A stretch of DNA of 61,334 bases. It comes from Pseudomonas sp. PA15(2017). Its GTDB lineage: Bacteria > Pseudomonadota > Gammaproteobacteria > Pseudomonadales > Pseudomonadaceae. A program made the translations under genes and the position numbers. The DNA is taken from assembly GCF_001945395.1 (NCBI RefSeq), contig NZ_MSXV01000028.1, positions 1 to 61,334 on the forward strand, written 5' to 3'. Position 1 is the first letter of the stretch, and every line of letters begins with the position of its first letter. Below are positions 26,601-35,637 of this stretch, in pieces. The notes below the pieces were generated by a model. The model was given only the letters and a program-made list of their open reading frames with translations, did not search any database and was not told the DNA's origin.

Positions 26601-29018
26601 TTAGAAGTCGCCGCGCAGGCTCAGCATGTAGCTGCGTGGCTCGCCGTAGGTGGTGCCGCGTGTCCAGTAGCCGATGGATGCGAAATACTTGCGATCGAAG
26701 ACGTTGTCGACGTCGACCCCGACGGTCCAGTGATCGTCGATCCTGTAGGCGGCGCGGGCGTCGACGATGGCTCGACCGCTGTTCTGCGACTCATTGACCG
26801 CATCTTTGTAGCCATTCTGCGCCGAGACGCTTGCGCCGATGCTGAACCTATTCCACTGCCCTGGCAGGGTGTAGTGGGTGTTCAGGCGCAGCATGTGCTT
26901 GGGCGTCTGCGCCGAGATGGGGCCGCCGCCCGAGTCGGCGGTGGTGTTGTAGGTGTAACCGGCGGCCACCTGCAGGTCCGGCAGTACCTCGCCAGTGGCT
27001 TCGGCCTCGAAACCTTTACTGCGACTGATGCCGTTACCGTTCAGCCAGCATTGCCCCGAGGAGTCGTTCGTGCACTCGTCACGGGCATTCGGGTCTTTGA
27101 CCGCCACGTCTTCCTGCTCGATATAGAACACCGCTAACGAGACATTCAGGCGCTTGTCGAACAATTCGCCCTTGATCCCGGTTTCGTAGTTGGAGCCTAT
27201 CGACGGATCCAGCGCGCTCCCGCTGACGGTGCGGTAATCCGACTGGGGCAAGAAGATGTCGGCATAGCTGGCGTACCACGACCACTGATCGTTGAGGTCG
27301 TAGATGGCACCGACGAACGGCGTGAATTCACTGTTCTGGCGATTGGTATTGACCGTTGGCCCATCCCACACTTCGTTCTTGTACCAGCTCAGACGTGAAC
27401 CGAGTACCAAGCTCAGAGCGTCGGTGGCATGCAGCCGGGTGTTGAGATATACGCCATAGCGCGTGTCGATGCTGTCATTGTCTGTCCCCCAGCCTTGACG
27501 AGCCAGTTTCTGAACATTGTTGTGACTGGGGTCGAACACATCTAGTGGAATGGGCGTCGCCAGCTCCACGCTTGCATCCTTGTCGTTCATCTTGCGCTGG
27601 GACCAGTTGGCCCCGAGCGTGACCTGATGGGTCTGGCCGAGGGCGTCGAAGCTGCCATCCAGGTGGCCATCGAATGCATTGGAGGTGATGCTGAACTTGT
27701 GATAGCCCACGCCGGTGACCCGGGGTGCGCCGGGTGCTCCGTATTCGAGCGAGCCAGGTTGACTGAAGTCCACACCCCAATCCAGAGCACTGCGGTCGTA
27801 GCCGCCTTCGGAATGTGACATCGCCAGTTTAGCGCTCCAGCTGTCGGTGAAGTGGTGAGTGAGGTCGGCGAACACCTCATCCATGTTCGTTTGCATCTTG
27901 GTCCAGTCCTGGCCCAGATAGGTGCTGCGCTTGAGAAGGGGGTTGCTGCCATCCGGATTGTTGGGCAGGCCCAGCACGCTATAGCCGTCGATCCGCGAGG
28001 TCTGACGGCGTAGACCTAAAGCCACGGTGGTTGCGTCGCTCAGGTCGCCTTCGAGTATGCCGTACAGCAGCGGGCGCTTGGATTTGGTGACATCGGTGAA
28101 GTAACCGCGGTCCTCGTAGGAGGCAACCAGACGCCCGCGCAGGGTACCCTCGGAATTGAGGCGGCCGCTGGCGTCAAGGTCCAGGCGGTAGTTGTCCCAG
28201 GAGCCGGCTCGGGTGATCACCGTGAAGCGCGGGTCGACACTCGGGCGCTTGCGCACCAGGTTCACCGCGCCGCCGGGGTTGCCTGCGCCGACCAGCAGGC
28301 CCGAGGCGCCGCGCAGCACTTCCACTCGATCGAATAACGCCATGTCCGGAATCATCCAGCCGGTATAGGCGTATGCCTGCCCAGGTACGCTATCGACCAG
28401 GTAGCTCTCGTCGGTGAGGTCGAAGCCTCGCGAGCTGAAGTGGTGGTTGCCATAGCCACGGTTGGCACGGGTAATGCCGGTGGTCTGGGCCATGACTTGG
28501 TCGAGCGATACCAGGTTCTTGTCGTCCATCAGTTTGCGGGTCACCACGGTGACCGACTGCGGTGTTTCCCGCAGGGTCTGCGCGGTTTTGCCGATGGTTA
28601 CGGCGCCTGTGGTGTAAGAGCCCGAGTTCTCGGTGACCTCGTTCAGCTCCTGACTGTCGATGCGGGTCTCCCCCAGTTCCATCGTGCCTTGCGCCTGGAC
28701 CGCCGGCACGACGCTGAACACGCCGCTGGCGGTAACGATCACCTGCAGGTCGCTGCCCGCCAAGGCCCGTTGCAACGCCTCCAGCGCGGTCATTTCGCCG
28801 ACGATGGCCGGCGCCCGTTTGTTGGTGATCAGTGAGGGGTCGAGCGACATGACCTGGCCGCTCTGACGAGCGATCGCGTTTAGGGTAATGCCGAGTCCGC
28901 CGGACGGCAGCTGGAAGGTCAGCCGCTGTTGCTGAGGCGCCGACTGGGCATGGGCGGCTGCCAACGGCAGGCTGGACGCGAGTGCGATTGCCAGGGCGAG
29001 AGGCCAGGGTTTGAACAC
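26601..29018 (-). CDS. TonB-dependent siderophore receptor with signalling (STN) domain
   Basis: An outer membrane receptor of about 805 residues. A signal peptide ends at AAAHAQ; an STN/secretin domain follows (LTFQLPSGGLGITLNAIARQSG); then the plug (TAQTLRETPQSVTVVTRKLM), and a beta-barrel ending in YMLSLRGDF with the C-terminal Phe. The STN domain signals ligand binding to the FecR-type protein encoded upstream. The start is GTG at 29018 with AGGAG 7 bases before it; the longer frame lacks a signal peptide. The family resembles FpvA/FoxA-type ferric siderophore receptors; the siderophore is unknown. Confidence 0.93.
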   Translation of the reverse strand: MFKPWPLALAIALASSLPLAAAHAQSAPQQQRLTFQLPSGGLGITLNAIARQSGQVMSLDPSLITNKRAPAIVGEMTALEALQRALAGSDLQVIVTASGVFSVVPAVQAQGTMELGETRIDSQELNEVTENSGSYTTGAVTIGKTAQTLRETPQSVTVVTRKLMDDKNLVSLDQVMAQTTGITRANRGYGNHHFSSRGFDLTDESYLVDSVPGQAYAYTGWMIPDMALFDRVEVLRGASGLLVGAGNPGGAVNLVRKRPSVDPRFTVITRAGSWDNYRLDLDASGRLNSEGTLRGRLVASYEDRGYFTDVTKSKRPLLYGILEGDLSDATTVALGLRRQTSRIDGYSVLGLPNNPDGSNPLLKRSTYLGQDWTKMQTNMDEVFADLTHHFTDSWSAKLAMSHSEGGYDRSALDWGVDFSQPGSLEYGAPGAPRVTGVGYHKFSITSNAFDGHLDGSFDALGQTHQVTLGANWSQRKMNDKDASVELATPIPLDVFDPSHNNVQKLARQGWGTDNDSIDTRYGVYLNTRLHATDALSLVLGSRLSWYKNEVWDGPTVNTNRQNSEFTPFVGAIYDLNDQWSWYASYADIFLPQSDYRTVSGSALDPSIGSNYETGIKGELFDKRLNVSLAVFYIEQEDVAVKDPNARDECTNDSSGQCWLNGNGISRSKGFEAEATGEVLPDLQVAAGYTYNTTADSGGGPISAQTPKHMLRLNTHYTLPGQWNRFSIGASVSAQNGYKDAVNESQNSGRAIVDARAAYRIDDHWTVGVDVDNVFDRKYFASIGYWTRGTTYGEPRSYMLSLRGDF

Positions 29019-29114
29019 GGGATGCTCCTGAAAAGTGGGATCGTCAGGAGAGAGGTGCAACGAGGTGGTGAAAGCGGACACGGATGCGAAGAATTTGCAT
29101 TCTATATCCTGTAT

Positions 29115-30065
29115 TCAGCTACGTGGCCCGATCAGGGTCAGCCACGGGCCATAGTGCTCGACGCTCAGCGGCAGGGTCTCGGCCAGGGCGGTCAGCGTTC
29201 GCTCGCTGTCGTCGAGCGCGAATACGCCTTGGACGTGCAGGTGTCGTACCTGTGGGGCGACCCGTATCAGCCCGCGCCGATAGGGACGCAAGGCATCTAT
29301 CACGGCCTCCAGTGGCTCGTCGAACACACTAAGGCGACCTTGTTGCCAGTCAGCGCGAAAACGCTGGTCGCCCGGCAGACGTTCGATGCGCGCGGGATAG
29401 AGATCCGCACACTGTCCCGCTTGCAGTTCAAGGCCTTGGCCGCCGGGCAGGGAGACGCGTACGGCATGTTCCAGCACCAGCACGCGAGTCGAATCGGCCT
29501 GGCGCTCTACCATGAAGCGCGTGCCCAGTGCCTTGGCCTCACCTTGAGCGGTGCGCACCACAAGCGGTCGCAGCGGATCAGCAGCGGCCTGCACCAGCAG
29601 TGAACCCTGGTGCAGATGCAACAGGCGGTGTCGGGCAGAGAAGTCCACATCCACGGAGCTGTCAGCGTTCAGGCTCAAGCGGCTGCCGTCTGGCAAGGCC
29701 AGGCTGCGTCTTTCGCCAATACCTGTGCGCAGGTCGGCCAGCAGTACCCGGCCCTGGTCGCTGCCGGCAGCCAGCCACAGGCCGCTACCGAGCATGCCCA
29801 GGCCAACCAGTCCGCGCAGCACGTCACGGCGGCTGGACTCAGCGTGCAACAGGCTGTCGCGCAACCGTTCAGGTGCCTGGCGCACCACGTCAAAGTGGCT
29901 ACCCAGGCCGCGTTGCAATTGTGCCCAGGCCTGCTGGTGTGCCGGATCGCTGGCCAGCCAGCTATCGAAGCGCGCACGTTGCTGAGCGCTTGGCGTGCCG
30001 GCACGCAGACGCACCATCCAGGTGATGGCTTGCTCGGCGGCGCGATCGAGCGGAGCGTGGCTCAT
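29115..30065 (-). CDS. FecR-family anti-sigma regulator
   Basis: A 316-residue protein with a cytoplasmic N-terminal domain (ITWMVRLRAGTPSAQQRARFDSW is the anti-sigma region, with FDSWLASDPAHQQAW), one central hydrophobic segment (LVGLGMLGSGLWLAAG) and a periplasmic FecR domain. It relays the receptor signal to the FecI-type sigma factor. Its ATG overlaps the sigma factor stop as ATGA, so the two are translationally coupled. Confidence 0.92.
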   Translation of the reverse strand: MSHAPLDRAAEQAITWMVRLRAGTPSAQQRARFDSWLASDPAHQQAWAQLQRGLGSHFDVVRQAPERLRDSLLHAESSRRDVLRGLVGLGMLGSGLWLAAGSDQGRVLLADLRTGIGERRSLALPDGSRLSLNADSSVDVDFSARHRLLHLHQGSLLVQAAADPLRPLVVRTAQGEAKALGTRFMVERQADSTRVLVLEHAVRVSLPGGQGLELQAGQCADLYPARIERLPGDQRFRADWQQGRLSVFDEPLEAVIDALRPYRRGLIRVAPQVRHLHVQGVFALDDSERTLTALAETLPLSVEHYGPWLTLIGPRS

Positions 30066-30580
30066 GGCTGTGCCCCACACAGGTAGCACTGGCGCAGGGC
30101 CTGAGTCATGTAGCGGCCGACCGTGCGCTCGGAAATGCCCAGCCGACGGCTGATCTCCACATAGCTGAAACCGTCGAGCTGGCTATACAGAAAGGCTTTT
30201 TTGACCAGCAGGGGCAATCCGTCCAGTGTCTGGTCGATAGCGTCCAGCGCTTCGAGCAGTAGCAGGCGCTCCTCCGGAGGCGGCATCAACGCTTCCGGGA
30301 TTTGCGCCAGCCGTTCCAGGTAGGCCAGCTCCAGCCGCTTGCGGCGGTGGCGGTCAAAAATCAACCGGCGCGCGATGGTCGACAGAAACGCCCGCGGCTG
30401 CTCGATGCTCGCCGGATCGACGCGTGCATTGAGCATCTGGCAAAAGGTCTCGGCGGCGGTGTCTTCGGCATCGGCCCGATTGCGCAACTGTCGCTGGACG
30501 AATTGCACCAACCAGCGATGATGGTCGCTGAAGAAAAAACCTAGCGCGTTGTTATGGCTGCGCACAGCGTGAAGATCCAT
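30062..30580 (-). CDS. FecI-like ECF sigma factor
   Basis: A 172-residue extracytoplasmic function sigma factor. Region 2 is at FVQRQLRNRADAEDTAAETFCQML and region 4 at YVEISRRLGISERTVGRYM, a helix-turn-helix. It drives transcription of the receptor gene when FecR signals. A Fur-box-like site lies directly in front of its ATG, so it should be made under iron limitation. Confidence 0.93.
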   Translation of the reverse strand: MDLHAVRSHNNALGFFFSDHHRWLVQFVQRQLRNRADAEDTAAETFCQMLNARVDPASIEQPRAFLSTIARRLIFDRHRRKRLELAYLERLAQIPEALMPPPEERLLLLEALDAIDQTLDGLPLLVKKAFLYSQLDGFSYVEISRRLGISERTVGRYMTQALRQCYLCGAQP

Positions 30581-30588
30581 TAAAATGT

Positions 30589-30607
30589 GATAATGTTTCT
30601 CATTCTA
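30589..30607 (-). promoter_or_regulatory. Fur-box-like operator of the sigma factor gene
   Basis: GATAATGTTTCTCATTCTA agrees with the 19-bp Fur consensus GATAATGATAATCATTATC at about 14 positions and keeps its palindromic ends. It starts 9 bases before the sigma factor start codon, so Fur binding would block the promoter or early transcription. Confidence 0.7.
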
Positions 30608-30738
30608 AGATTCATGCAGAATACGAGCAATCCTCGTCGTTACGCTCCACGACGAAAACCTGAACTTAGCAGCGCGCTCCAGTGACTGATTGATTAAGGG
30701 CGATCAGCCCATCTGAATTCACAGCCCTGGAGGCGGAT

Positions 30739-30954
30739 ATGTCGGATCATCACACTTACAAGAAGGTCGAGCTGGTTGGCTCGTCCACCTCGAGTATCGA
30801 AGATGCCATCAACAATGCCCTGGCCGAGGCCAGCAAGAGCATTCGGCATCTGGAGTGGTTCGAAATTACCGAAACCCGTGGTCATATCGCCGATGGCGCG
30901 GTGGCTCACTATCAGGTAACTCTGAAGGTTGGCTTTCGCGTCGCCAACAGCTGA
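30739..30954 (+). CDS. dodecin family flavin-binding protein
   Basis: A 71-residue protein covering a complete dodecin: [19 protein letters not shown], then [11 protein letters not shown] with the flavin-stacking Trp, and [11 protein letters not shown]. Dodecins assemble as dodecamers and store flavin. A GGAGGCGG stretch precedes the ATG. It is a single gene. Confidence 0.95.
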   Translation: MSDHHTYKKVELVGSSTSSIEDAINNALAEASKSIRHLEWFEITETRGHIADGAVAHYQVTLKVGFRVANS

Positions 30955-31066
30955 TCACGGGCATCGCCAGTCGTGGTGACTTGCCTTATCGGCGATCTGC
31001 GGCTTTATTGAGTCGGGCCACTTTTGGGTTTCCGGCGTTGTTCACTGCTACGAGGGAGCGTTTGTG

Positions 31067-31288
31067 ATGAAAAAAGTGTTGTTTGCAGTAGGCCTGATGG
31101 CGCTCGCTGGTTCGGCTTTCGCGGCCAAGGACTGCGAGGAGCTCAAAGGCGAGATCGATGCGAAGATTCAGGCTAATGGCGTTGCATCCTATACCCTGGA
31201 GATCGTCGACAAAGGCAGCGTCACCGACCGTCAGGTGGTTGGCTCCTGCGGAGGCGGCACCAAGGACATCGTCTACCAGCGCAACTGA
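31067..31288 (+). CDS. DUF1161 family small secreted protein (copy 1)
   Basis: A 73-residue protein with a signal peptide (KKVLFAVGLMALAGSAFA) and a DUF1161 domain: CEELKGEIDAKIQANGVASYTLEIV and a C-terminal GTKDIVYQRN. Two cysteines could form a disulfide in the periplasm. A GAGGGAG site fits the ATG at 31067; a GTG lies directly before it. A close paralogue is at 34652. Function is unknown. Confidence 0.88.
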   Translation: MKKVLFAVGLMALAGSAFAAKDCEELKGEIDAKIQANGVASYTLEIVDKGSVTDRQVVGSCGGGTKDIVYQRN

Positions 31289-31300
31289 TGACGAAGCTCG

Positions 31301-31336
31301 AAAGCCGGCGCGCAGCCTCTGCGACGCCGGCTTTTT
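31301..31336 (+). terminator. terminator after DUF1161 copy 1
   Basis: AAAGCCGGCG pairs with CGCCGGCTTT across a 14-base loop and is followed by TTTT. Confidence 0.8.
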
Positions 31337-31447
31337 ACTGCCTGCAATTTGCCCCGAGTTGGCCAGGCACGGCTGGGAGGCGTAGGATAAGACCTACTGT
31401 TTTACTCGGATAAGGCCCCGGCATTGTCCATGGGCAAGGGTTCTCTT

Positions 31448-32443
31448 ATGTCTGCACTCGCGCAACTTCCATTCTCCGTTCTCGACCTGGCGCCGATCCG
31501 CGACACCGGCAGCCCGCAGCAGGCGCTGCATGATTCGCTGGCACTGGCCCGGCACGTCGAGTCGCTGGACTTCAACCGATTCTGGGTCGCCGAGCACCAC
31601 AACATGGACGGCATCGCCAGCTCGGCCACCGCTGTTTTGCTCGGCTATCTGGCCGCTGGCACCTCGCGCATTCGGCTGGGCTCGGGCGGGGTGATGCTGC
31701 CCAACCACGCGCCGCTGGTGGTCGCCGAGCAGTTCGGCACCCTGGCGACCCTGTATCCGGGACGCATCGAGCTGGGCCTGGGCCGCGCGCCCGGCGCCGA
31801 CCAGTTTACTGCCCATGCGCTGCGCCGCGAGCGCTCCGGCAGCGCGGACGACTTTCCTCAGGATGTCGCCGAGCTGCAGCGCTACCTTGGCCCGCGTACG
31901 CCGGATCAACGCGTCATCGCGGTGCCCGGCACCGGTACCAATGTGCCGATCTGGCTGCTCGGCTCCAGCCTGTTCAGCGCTCAGCTGGCCGGTGAGCGCG
32001 GCTTGCCCTACGCCTTCGCCTCGCATTTCGCGCCGCGTTATGTACACGAGGCGATCAGGGTCTACCGCAACGCCTTCAAACCGTCCGAGGCGCTCGCCAA
32101 GCCTTACGTGATGCTCGGTGTACCGCTGCTGGCCGCTGATACTGACGAGCAGGCCCAGCACCTGGCGACCTCGGCCTATCAGCGCATCCTTTCGCTGATC
32201 CGCGGCCAGAGCCTGGTGCAGCGCCCGCCGGTGGAGTCGATGGAGGGCCTATGGCTGCCCCACGAGCGCGATGCCGTGGGCAGCTTCCTGGGCATGGCGG
32301 TGATCGGCGGGCCACAGAAGATCCGCGCGCGGCTGGAGGTACTGCTCGAACAGACCGAGGCCGACGAGCTGATCTTCACCTGCGACCACTACGACTTCGC
32401 CGATCGCCTGCGCGCCTTCGATATCCTTGCCAGCTTGCGCTGA
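31448..32443 (+). CDS. luciferase-like (LLM class) flavin-dependent oxidoreductase
   Basis: A 331-residue bacterial-luciferase-family protein of the YhbW type: [11 protein letters not shown] at the start, [33 protein letters not shown], and [13 protein letters not shown]. It is expected to use FMN or FMNH2; the substrate is unknown. The start at 31448 was preferred to 31424 because the YhbW-like family begins at this point. It stands as a single gene. Confidence 0.9.
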   Translation: MSALAQLPFSVLDLAPIRDTGSPQQALHDSLALARHVESLDFNRFWVAEHHNMDGIASSATAVLLGYLAAGTSRIRLGSGGVMLPNHAPLVVAEQFGTLATLYPGRIELGLGRAPGADQFTAHALRRERSGSADDFPQDVAELQRYLGPRTPDQRVIAVPGTGTNVPIWLLGSSLFSAQLAGERGLPYAFASHFAPRYVHEAIRVYRNAFKPSEALAKPYVMLGVPLLAADTDEQAQHLATSAYQRILSLIRGQSLVQRPPVESMEGLWLPHERDAVGSFLGMAVIGGPQKIRARLEVLLEQTEADELIFTCDHYDFADRLRAFDILASLR

Positions 32444-32528
32444 GCAGCCGGTCGCTCGGCAGAAAACTCGAACTTGCCCGGCCGCTGTCTCTCTCAATTC
32501 TGTACCCCTTATCAACAGGAGCGTAAAG

Positions 32529-32954
32529 ATGAAGAAGACAGCATCGGCCCACTGGCAGGGCGGCATCAAAGACGGCAAGGGCACCATTTCCACCCAGAGT
32601 GGTGTGCTTTCCGAACAGCCCTACGGCTTCAATACCCGCTTCGAAGACAAGCCCGGCACCAACCCCGAAGAGCTGATCGGCGCAGCCCATGCCGGTTGCT
32701 TCTCCATGGCGCTGTCCAAGGAGCTGGGCGAGGCGGGCATGACGGCCGAGAGCATCGACACCAAGGCTGAAGTCACCCTGGACAAGCAGGACGGCGGCTT
32801 CGCCATCACTGCCGTGCACCTGTCGCTGAAGGCCAAGATTCCGGGCGCTGACCGCGCTGCCTTCGAGAAAGCAGTGGAAACTGCCAAGACGGGTTGCCCG
32901 GTATCCAAGGTGCTCAACGCCGAGATCACCCTGGAAGCCGTGCTGGAAGCCTGA
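32529..32954 (+). CDS. OsmC family peroxiredoxin
   Basis: A 141-residue OsmC-type hydroperoxide reductase with the two redox cysteines in HAGCFSMALS and KTGCPVSKVL, and the NPEELIGAAHA motif. It reduces organic hydroperoxides. AGGAG stands 9 bases before the ATG; a frame opening at 32427 has no binding site. Confidence 0.94.
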   Translation: MKKTASAHWQGGIKDGKGTISTQSGVLSEQPYGFNTRFEDKPGTNPEELIGAAHAGCFSMALSKELGEAGMTAESIDTKAEVTLDKQDGGFAITAVHLSLKAKIPGADRAAFEKAVETAKTGCPVSKVLNAEITLEAVLEA

Positions 32955-32974
32955 CCGGCTCCTGCCCGCCGTAC

Positions 32975-33003
32975 CTGAGCCGCCTTGTGCGGCTCAGTCG
33001 TTT
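32975..33003 (+). terminator. terminator after osmC-like gene
   Basis: CTGAGCCGC pairs with GCGGCTCAG around CTTGT and is followed by TCGTTTCT, 20 bases after the stop. It lies between convergent genes. Confidence 0.85.
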
Positions 33004-33016
33004 CTACCCCTTCGGA

Positions 33017-33436
33017 TTAAAAAGTGCCGCAGCGCAGATTCTTGCCCCGTGCCAGCACGTTGCGGTCTGCATCGTAGAGCGCCGCTTGTGCGCGCATTGC
33101 CGCCGAGCGGGCTTCGACGCGATAGCGCTGACCAGCCTTGAAGTCGTCATAGCGAATGCGCACATCACAGGTCAGCTCCTGTGGCTCGGAGATCATCGAA
33201 GCGCCACCGCCGCCGGCAATCTCGAAGCGATAGCGCATCTCCAACTCGTGGGCGCCTGGTGTCACCTGGAAATAACGGCCGTCGTTGACACGCTCGCGGT
33301 CCAGGCGTTCGGCCATCAGCAGGTCGATACCTTCGCCTTTGAGATCGATCCAGGCCATGTTCGGGTCGGCGGCCGGCAGCGGCGACGCGCAGGCGCCCAG
33401 GAGCAGCAGGCTGGCAAGCAGGAGGGGCTGGCGCAT
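33017..33436 (-). CDS. hypothetical lipoprotein
   Basis: A 139-residue protein with a lipoprotein signal peptide (RQPLLLASLLLLGAC, lipobox LGAC). The mature part is about 120 residues with a PGAHELEMRYRFE strand pair typical of PEGA-like/beta-sandwich lipoproteins and two further cysteines. The start at 33436 has GGGAGA in front. No function recognised. Confidence 0.75.
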   Translation of the reverse strand: MRQPLLLASLLLLGACASPLPAADPNMAWIDLKGEGIDLLMAERLDRERVNDGRYFQVTPGAHELEMRYRFEIAGGGGASMISEPQELTCDVRIRYDDFKAGQRYRVEARSAAMRAQAALYDADRNVLARGKNLRCGTF

Positions 33437-33528
33437 CGTGGTGTCTCCCATGGGCCGATTCGGTGGATGCAGCAGTATCGCGCAAAGCGGCCGCGACTTC
33501 GCGGTAGGATGAGGCGATCACCCTCTAC

Positions 33529-34617
33529 ATGACCCCGGCCATGCTCGAGCAGCGCACCTCTCTTCTTGTCGACCTGTCGCGCCGCGCGGCGGTTCCCCTG
33601 TTGGCCTTGGCGCTGACCGGCTGCAGCACGGTCGATTACTACGGGCAACTGGCCCGTGGGCAGCTGCAGTTGCTGAGCGCGCGGCAGCCGGTGCAGGCGC
33701 TGATCGACGATCCGGCCACCGATGCGAGGCTGCGCGAGCGGCTTACGCTTTCCCAGCAGGCGCGACGCTTCGCCAGCGAGAGGCTGGCCCTGCCGGATAA
33801 TCGCAGCTATCGGCTATATGCCGACCTGCAACGGCCGTTCGTGGTGTGGAACCTGTTCGCCACCGAGGAGTTCTCGTTGCAAGCGCAGCTGCACTGCTTC
33901 CCGATTGCCGGCTGCGTGGCCTATCGCGGCTTCTACGAACAGGGCCGGGCCCGTGGCGCGGCGGCGCTGCTCGAGGCGCAGGGGCTGGATACCTACCTGG
34001 GTGGCGTGGAAGCCTACTCGACTCTGGGCTGGTTCGATGACCCTATCCTCAACACCATGCTGCGCTGGAGCGACGAGCGCCTGGTCGCAGTGATCTTTCA
34101 TGAGCTGGCGCACCAGCAGTATTACCTGGCCGGCGATACGGCATTCAACGAGTCCTACGCCACCTTCGTCGAGCAGGAGGGTTTGCGGCAATGGCGCGCG
34201 GCCCGCGGTCTGCCGGCCGCCAGGGAACTCGGTGTGCAGCCGCGTGAACAATTCACCGCGTTGGTGCTGGCCAGTCGCGCGCGCCTGGAGACGCTCTACG
34301 CCAGTGGCCTGGATGCCGAGGCGATGCGCGCCGGCAAGCAGGCCGAATTCGAGCGCCTGCGCGCCGAGTATCGACAGTTACGCGCGAGCCGGTGGCAGGG
34401 CGTAGGCTACTACGACGGCTGGATCAACGGCCCCTTGAACAACGCCAAGCTGCTGCCCTTCGGGCTCTACGATCAATGGGTCGCGGCATTCGCCAGGCTG
34501 TTCGCCGAGGTCGGGGGAGACTGGCCGAGGTTCTACCAGCGGGTCGCCGAATTGGGCGCTTTGCCGCCAACGCAACGGCTTATACAACTGCGAGCGCTGG
34601 ACGCTGTCCCAGAGTAG
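33529..34617 (+). CDS. putative zinc aminopeptidase lipoprotein
   Basis: A 362-residue protein with a lipobox (LALALTGC) and a gluzincin-like zinc motif VIFHELAHQQYY, followed about 20 residues later by NESYATFVEQEG as the third ligand. It matches the widespread proteobacterial family annotated as putative aminopeptidase. It is likely anchored in the envelope. The start could be the ATG at 33529 or 33541. It reads divergently from the small lipoprotein gene. Confidence 0.87.
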   Translation: MTPAMLEQRTSLLVDLSRRAAVPLLALALTGCSTVDYYGQLARGQLQLLSARQPVQALIDDPATDARLRERLTLSQQARRFASERLALPDNRSYRLYADLQRPFVVWNLFATEEFSLQAQLHCFPIAGCVAYRGFYEQGRARGAAALLEAQGLDTYLGGVEAYSTLGWFDDPILNTMLRWSDERLVAVIFHELAHQQYYLAGDTAFNESYATFVEQEGLRQWRAARGLPAARELGVQPREQFTALVLASRARLETLYASGLDAEAMRAGKQAEFERLRAEYRQLRASRWQGVGYYDGWINGPLNNAKLLPFGLYDQWVAAFARLFAEVGGDWPRFYQRVAELGALPPTQRLIQLRALDAVPE

Positions 34618-34651
34618 GGTCAGAACCAACTAGACGCAGAGGAAGGTCGTG

Positions 34652-34906
34652 ATGAGAGGATGGACGGCAGTGATGCTGGTGCTGGGCGTGATGGGCGGCA
34701 ACGCCTGGGCGGCGCCCAAGTCGTGCGACGAGCTCAAGCAGGAAATCGAAGTGAAGATCCAGGCGGCGGGTGTAGCCAGCTATACGCTGGAGATCGTGCC
34801 CAACGAAGAGGTCGAAGACGACAGCATGGTGATCGGCACCTGTGATGGCGGCAGCCGCAAGGTGATCTACCAGCGCAACGACCTGACCGGCTCGCGGATG
34901 ATGTAG
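34652..34906 (+). CDS. DUF1161 family small secreted protein (copy 2)
   Basis: An 84-residue protein with a signal peptide ending at GGNAWA and the same DUF1161 core as copy 1 (GVASYTLEIV, VIYQRN). It differs by an acidic insertion (EEVEDD) and an extra C-terminal tail. A GAGGAAGG site precedes it, and it lies 34 bases after the aminopeptidase gene. Function is unknown. Confidence 0.87.
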   Translation: MRGWTAVMLVLGVMGGNAWAAPKSCDELKQEIEVKIQAAGVASYTLEIVPNEEVEDDSMVIGTCDGGSRKVIYQRNDLTGSRMM

Positions 34907-34926
34907 CGGCTTGCGCCGCTAACCAT

Positions 34927-35574
34927 TCAGGCGCTGAACGCCTGGCGCAGCTGCGCCAGGGTCTGCACATGGTGAGCTGGGCGCTCGCCGCTCAGCTCTT
35001 CCAGGCTACCGAATCCGTAACCGACCGCCACCGCCTGCAAACCGTTGCTGTGGGCGCCGATCAGGTCATGCTTGCGATCGCCGATCATCAGCGTATCGGC
35101 CGCATCGAGGCGTTCCTGTTCGAGCAGGTGGGCGATCAGCTCCACCTTGTTGGTGCGCGTGCCGTCCAGTTCGCTGCCGTAGATGGCCTTGAAGTAACGG
35201 GCGAAATCGAAGTGCCGAGCGATCTCGCTGGCGAACACCGTCGGTTTGCTGGTGGCGACGTACAGGGTGCGGCCCTGCTCCTGCAGCAGTTGCAGCAACT
35301 CGATCACGCCGTCGAACAGCTGGTTCTCGTACAGCCCGACCTCGCGGAAACGATCGCGATAGTGATTCACCGCCTCCCAGGCGCGTGCCTCGCTCAGGCT
35401 GTAGGTATCCATGAAGCATTGCAGCAGCGGTGGGCCGATGAAGTGCTCCAGCGCCACCGGGTCGGGCTCGTGGATATCCAGTTTCGACAGCGCGTACTGC
35501 ACCGAGCGGGTGATGCCTTCACGCGGGTCGGTGAGGGTGCCGTCGAGGTCGAAGAGAACGGTGCGCTGTTGCAT
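34927..35574 (-). CDS. HAD-family phosphatase (phosphoglycolate phosphatase-like)
   Basis: A 215-residue HAD hydrolase with motif I LFDLDGTLTD (nucleophile Asp9, Asp11), motif II VATSKPT and motif IV MIGDRKHD. A helical cap sits between motifs I and II. It resembles Gph/YieH-type phosphatases; the substrate is not determined. It is convergent with DUF1161 copy 2. Confidence 0.9.
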   Translation of the reverse strand: MQQRTVLFDLDGTLTDPREGITRSVQYALSKLDIHEPDPVALEHFIGPPLLQCFMDTYSLSEARAWEAVNHYRDRFREVGLYENQLFDGVIELLQLLQEQGRTLYVATSKPTVFASEIARHFDFARYFKAIYGSELDGTRTNKVELIAHLLEQERLDAADTLMIGDRKHDLIGAHSNGLQAVAVGYGFGSLEELSGERPAHHVQTLAQLRQAFSA

Positions 35575-35637
35575 GAGAGGGTATCCGCTGGCCTGAATCG
35601 GTGTGGATTGTCCCGCACCGTGGGTTGCCGCGGCAAC

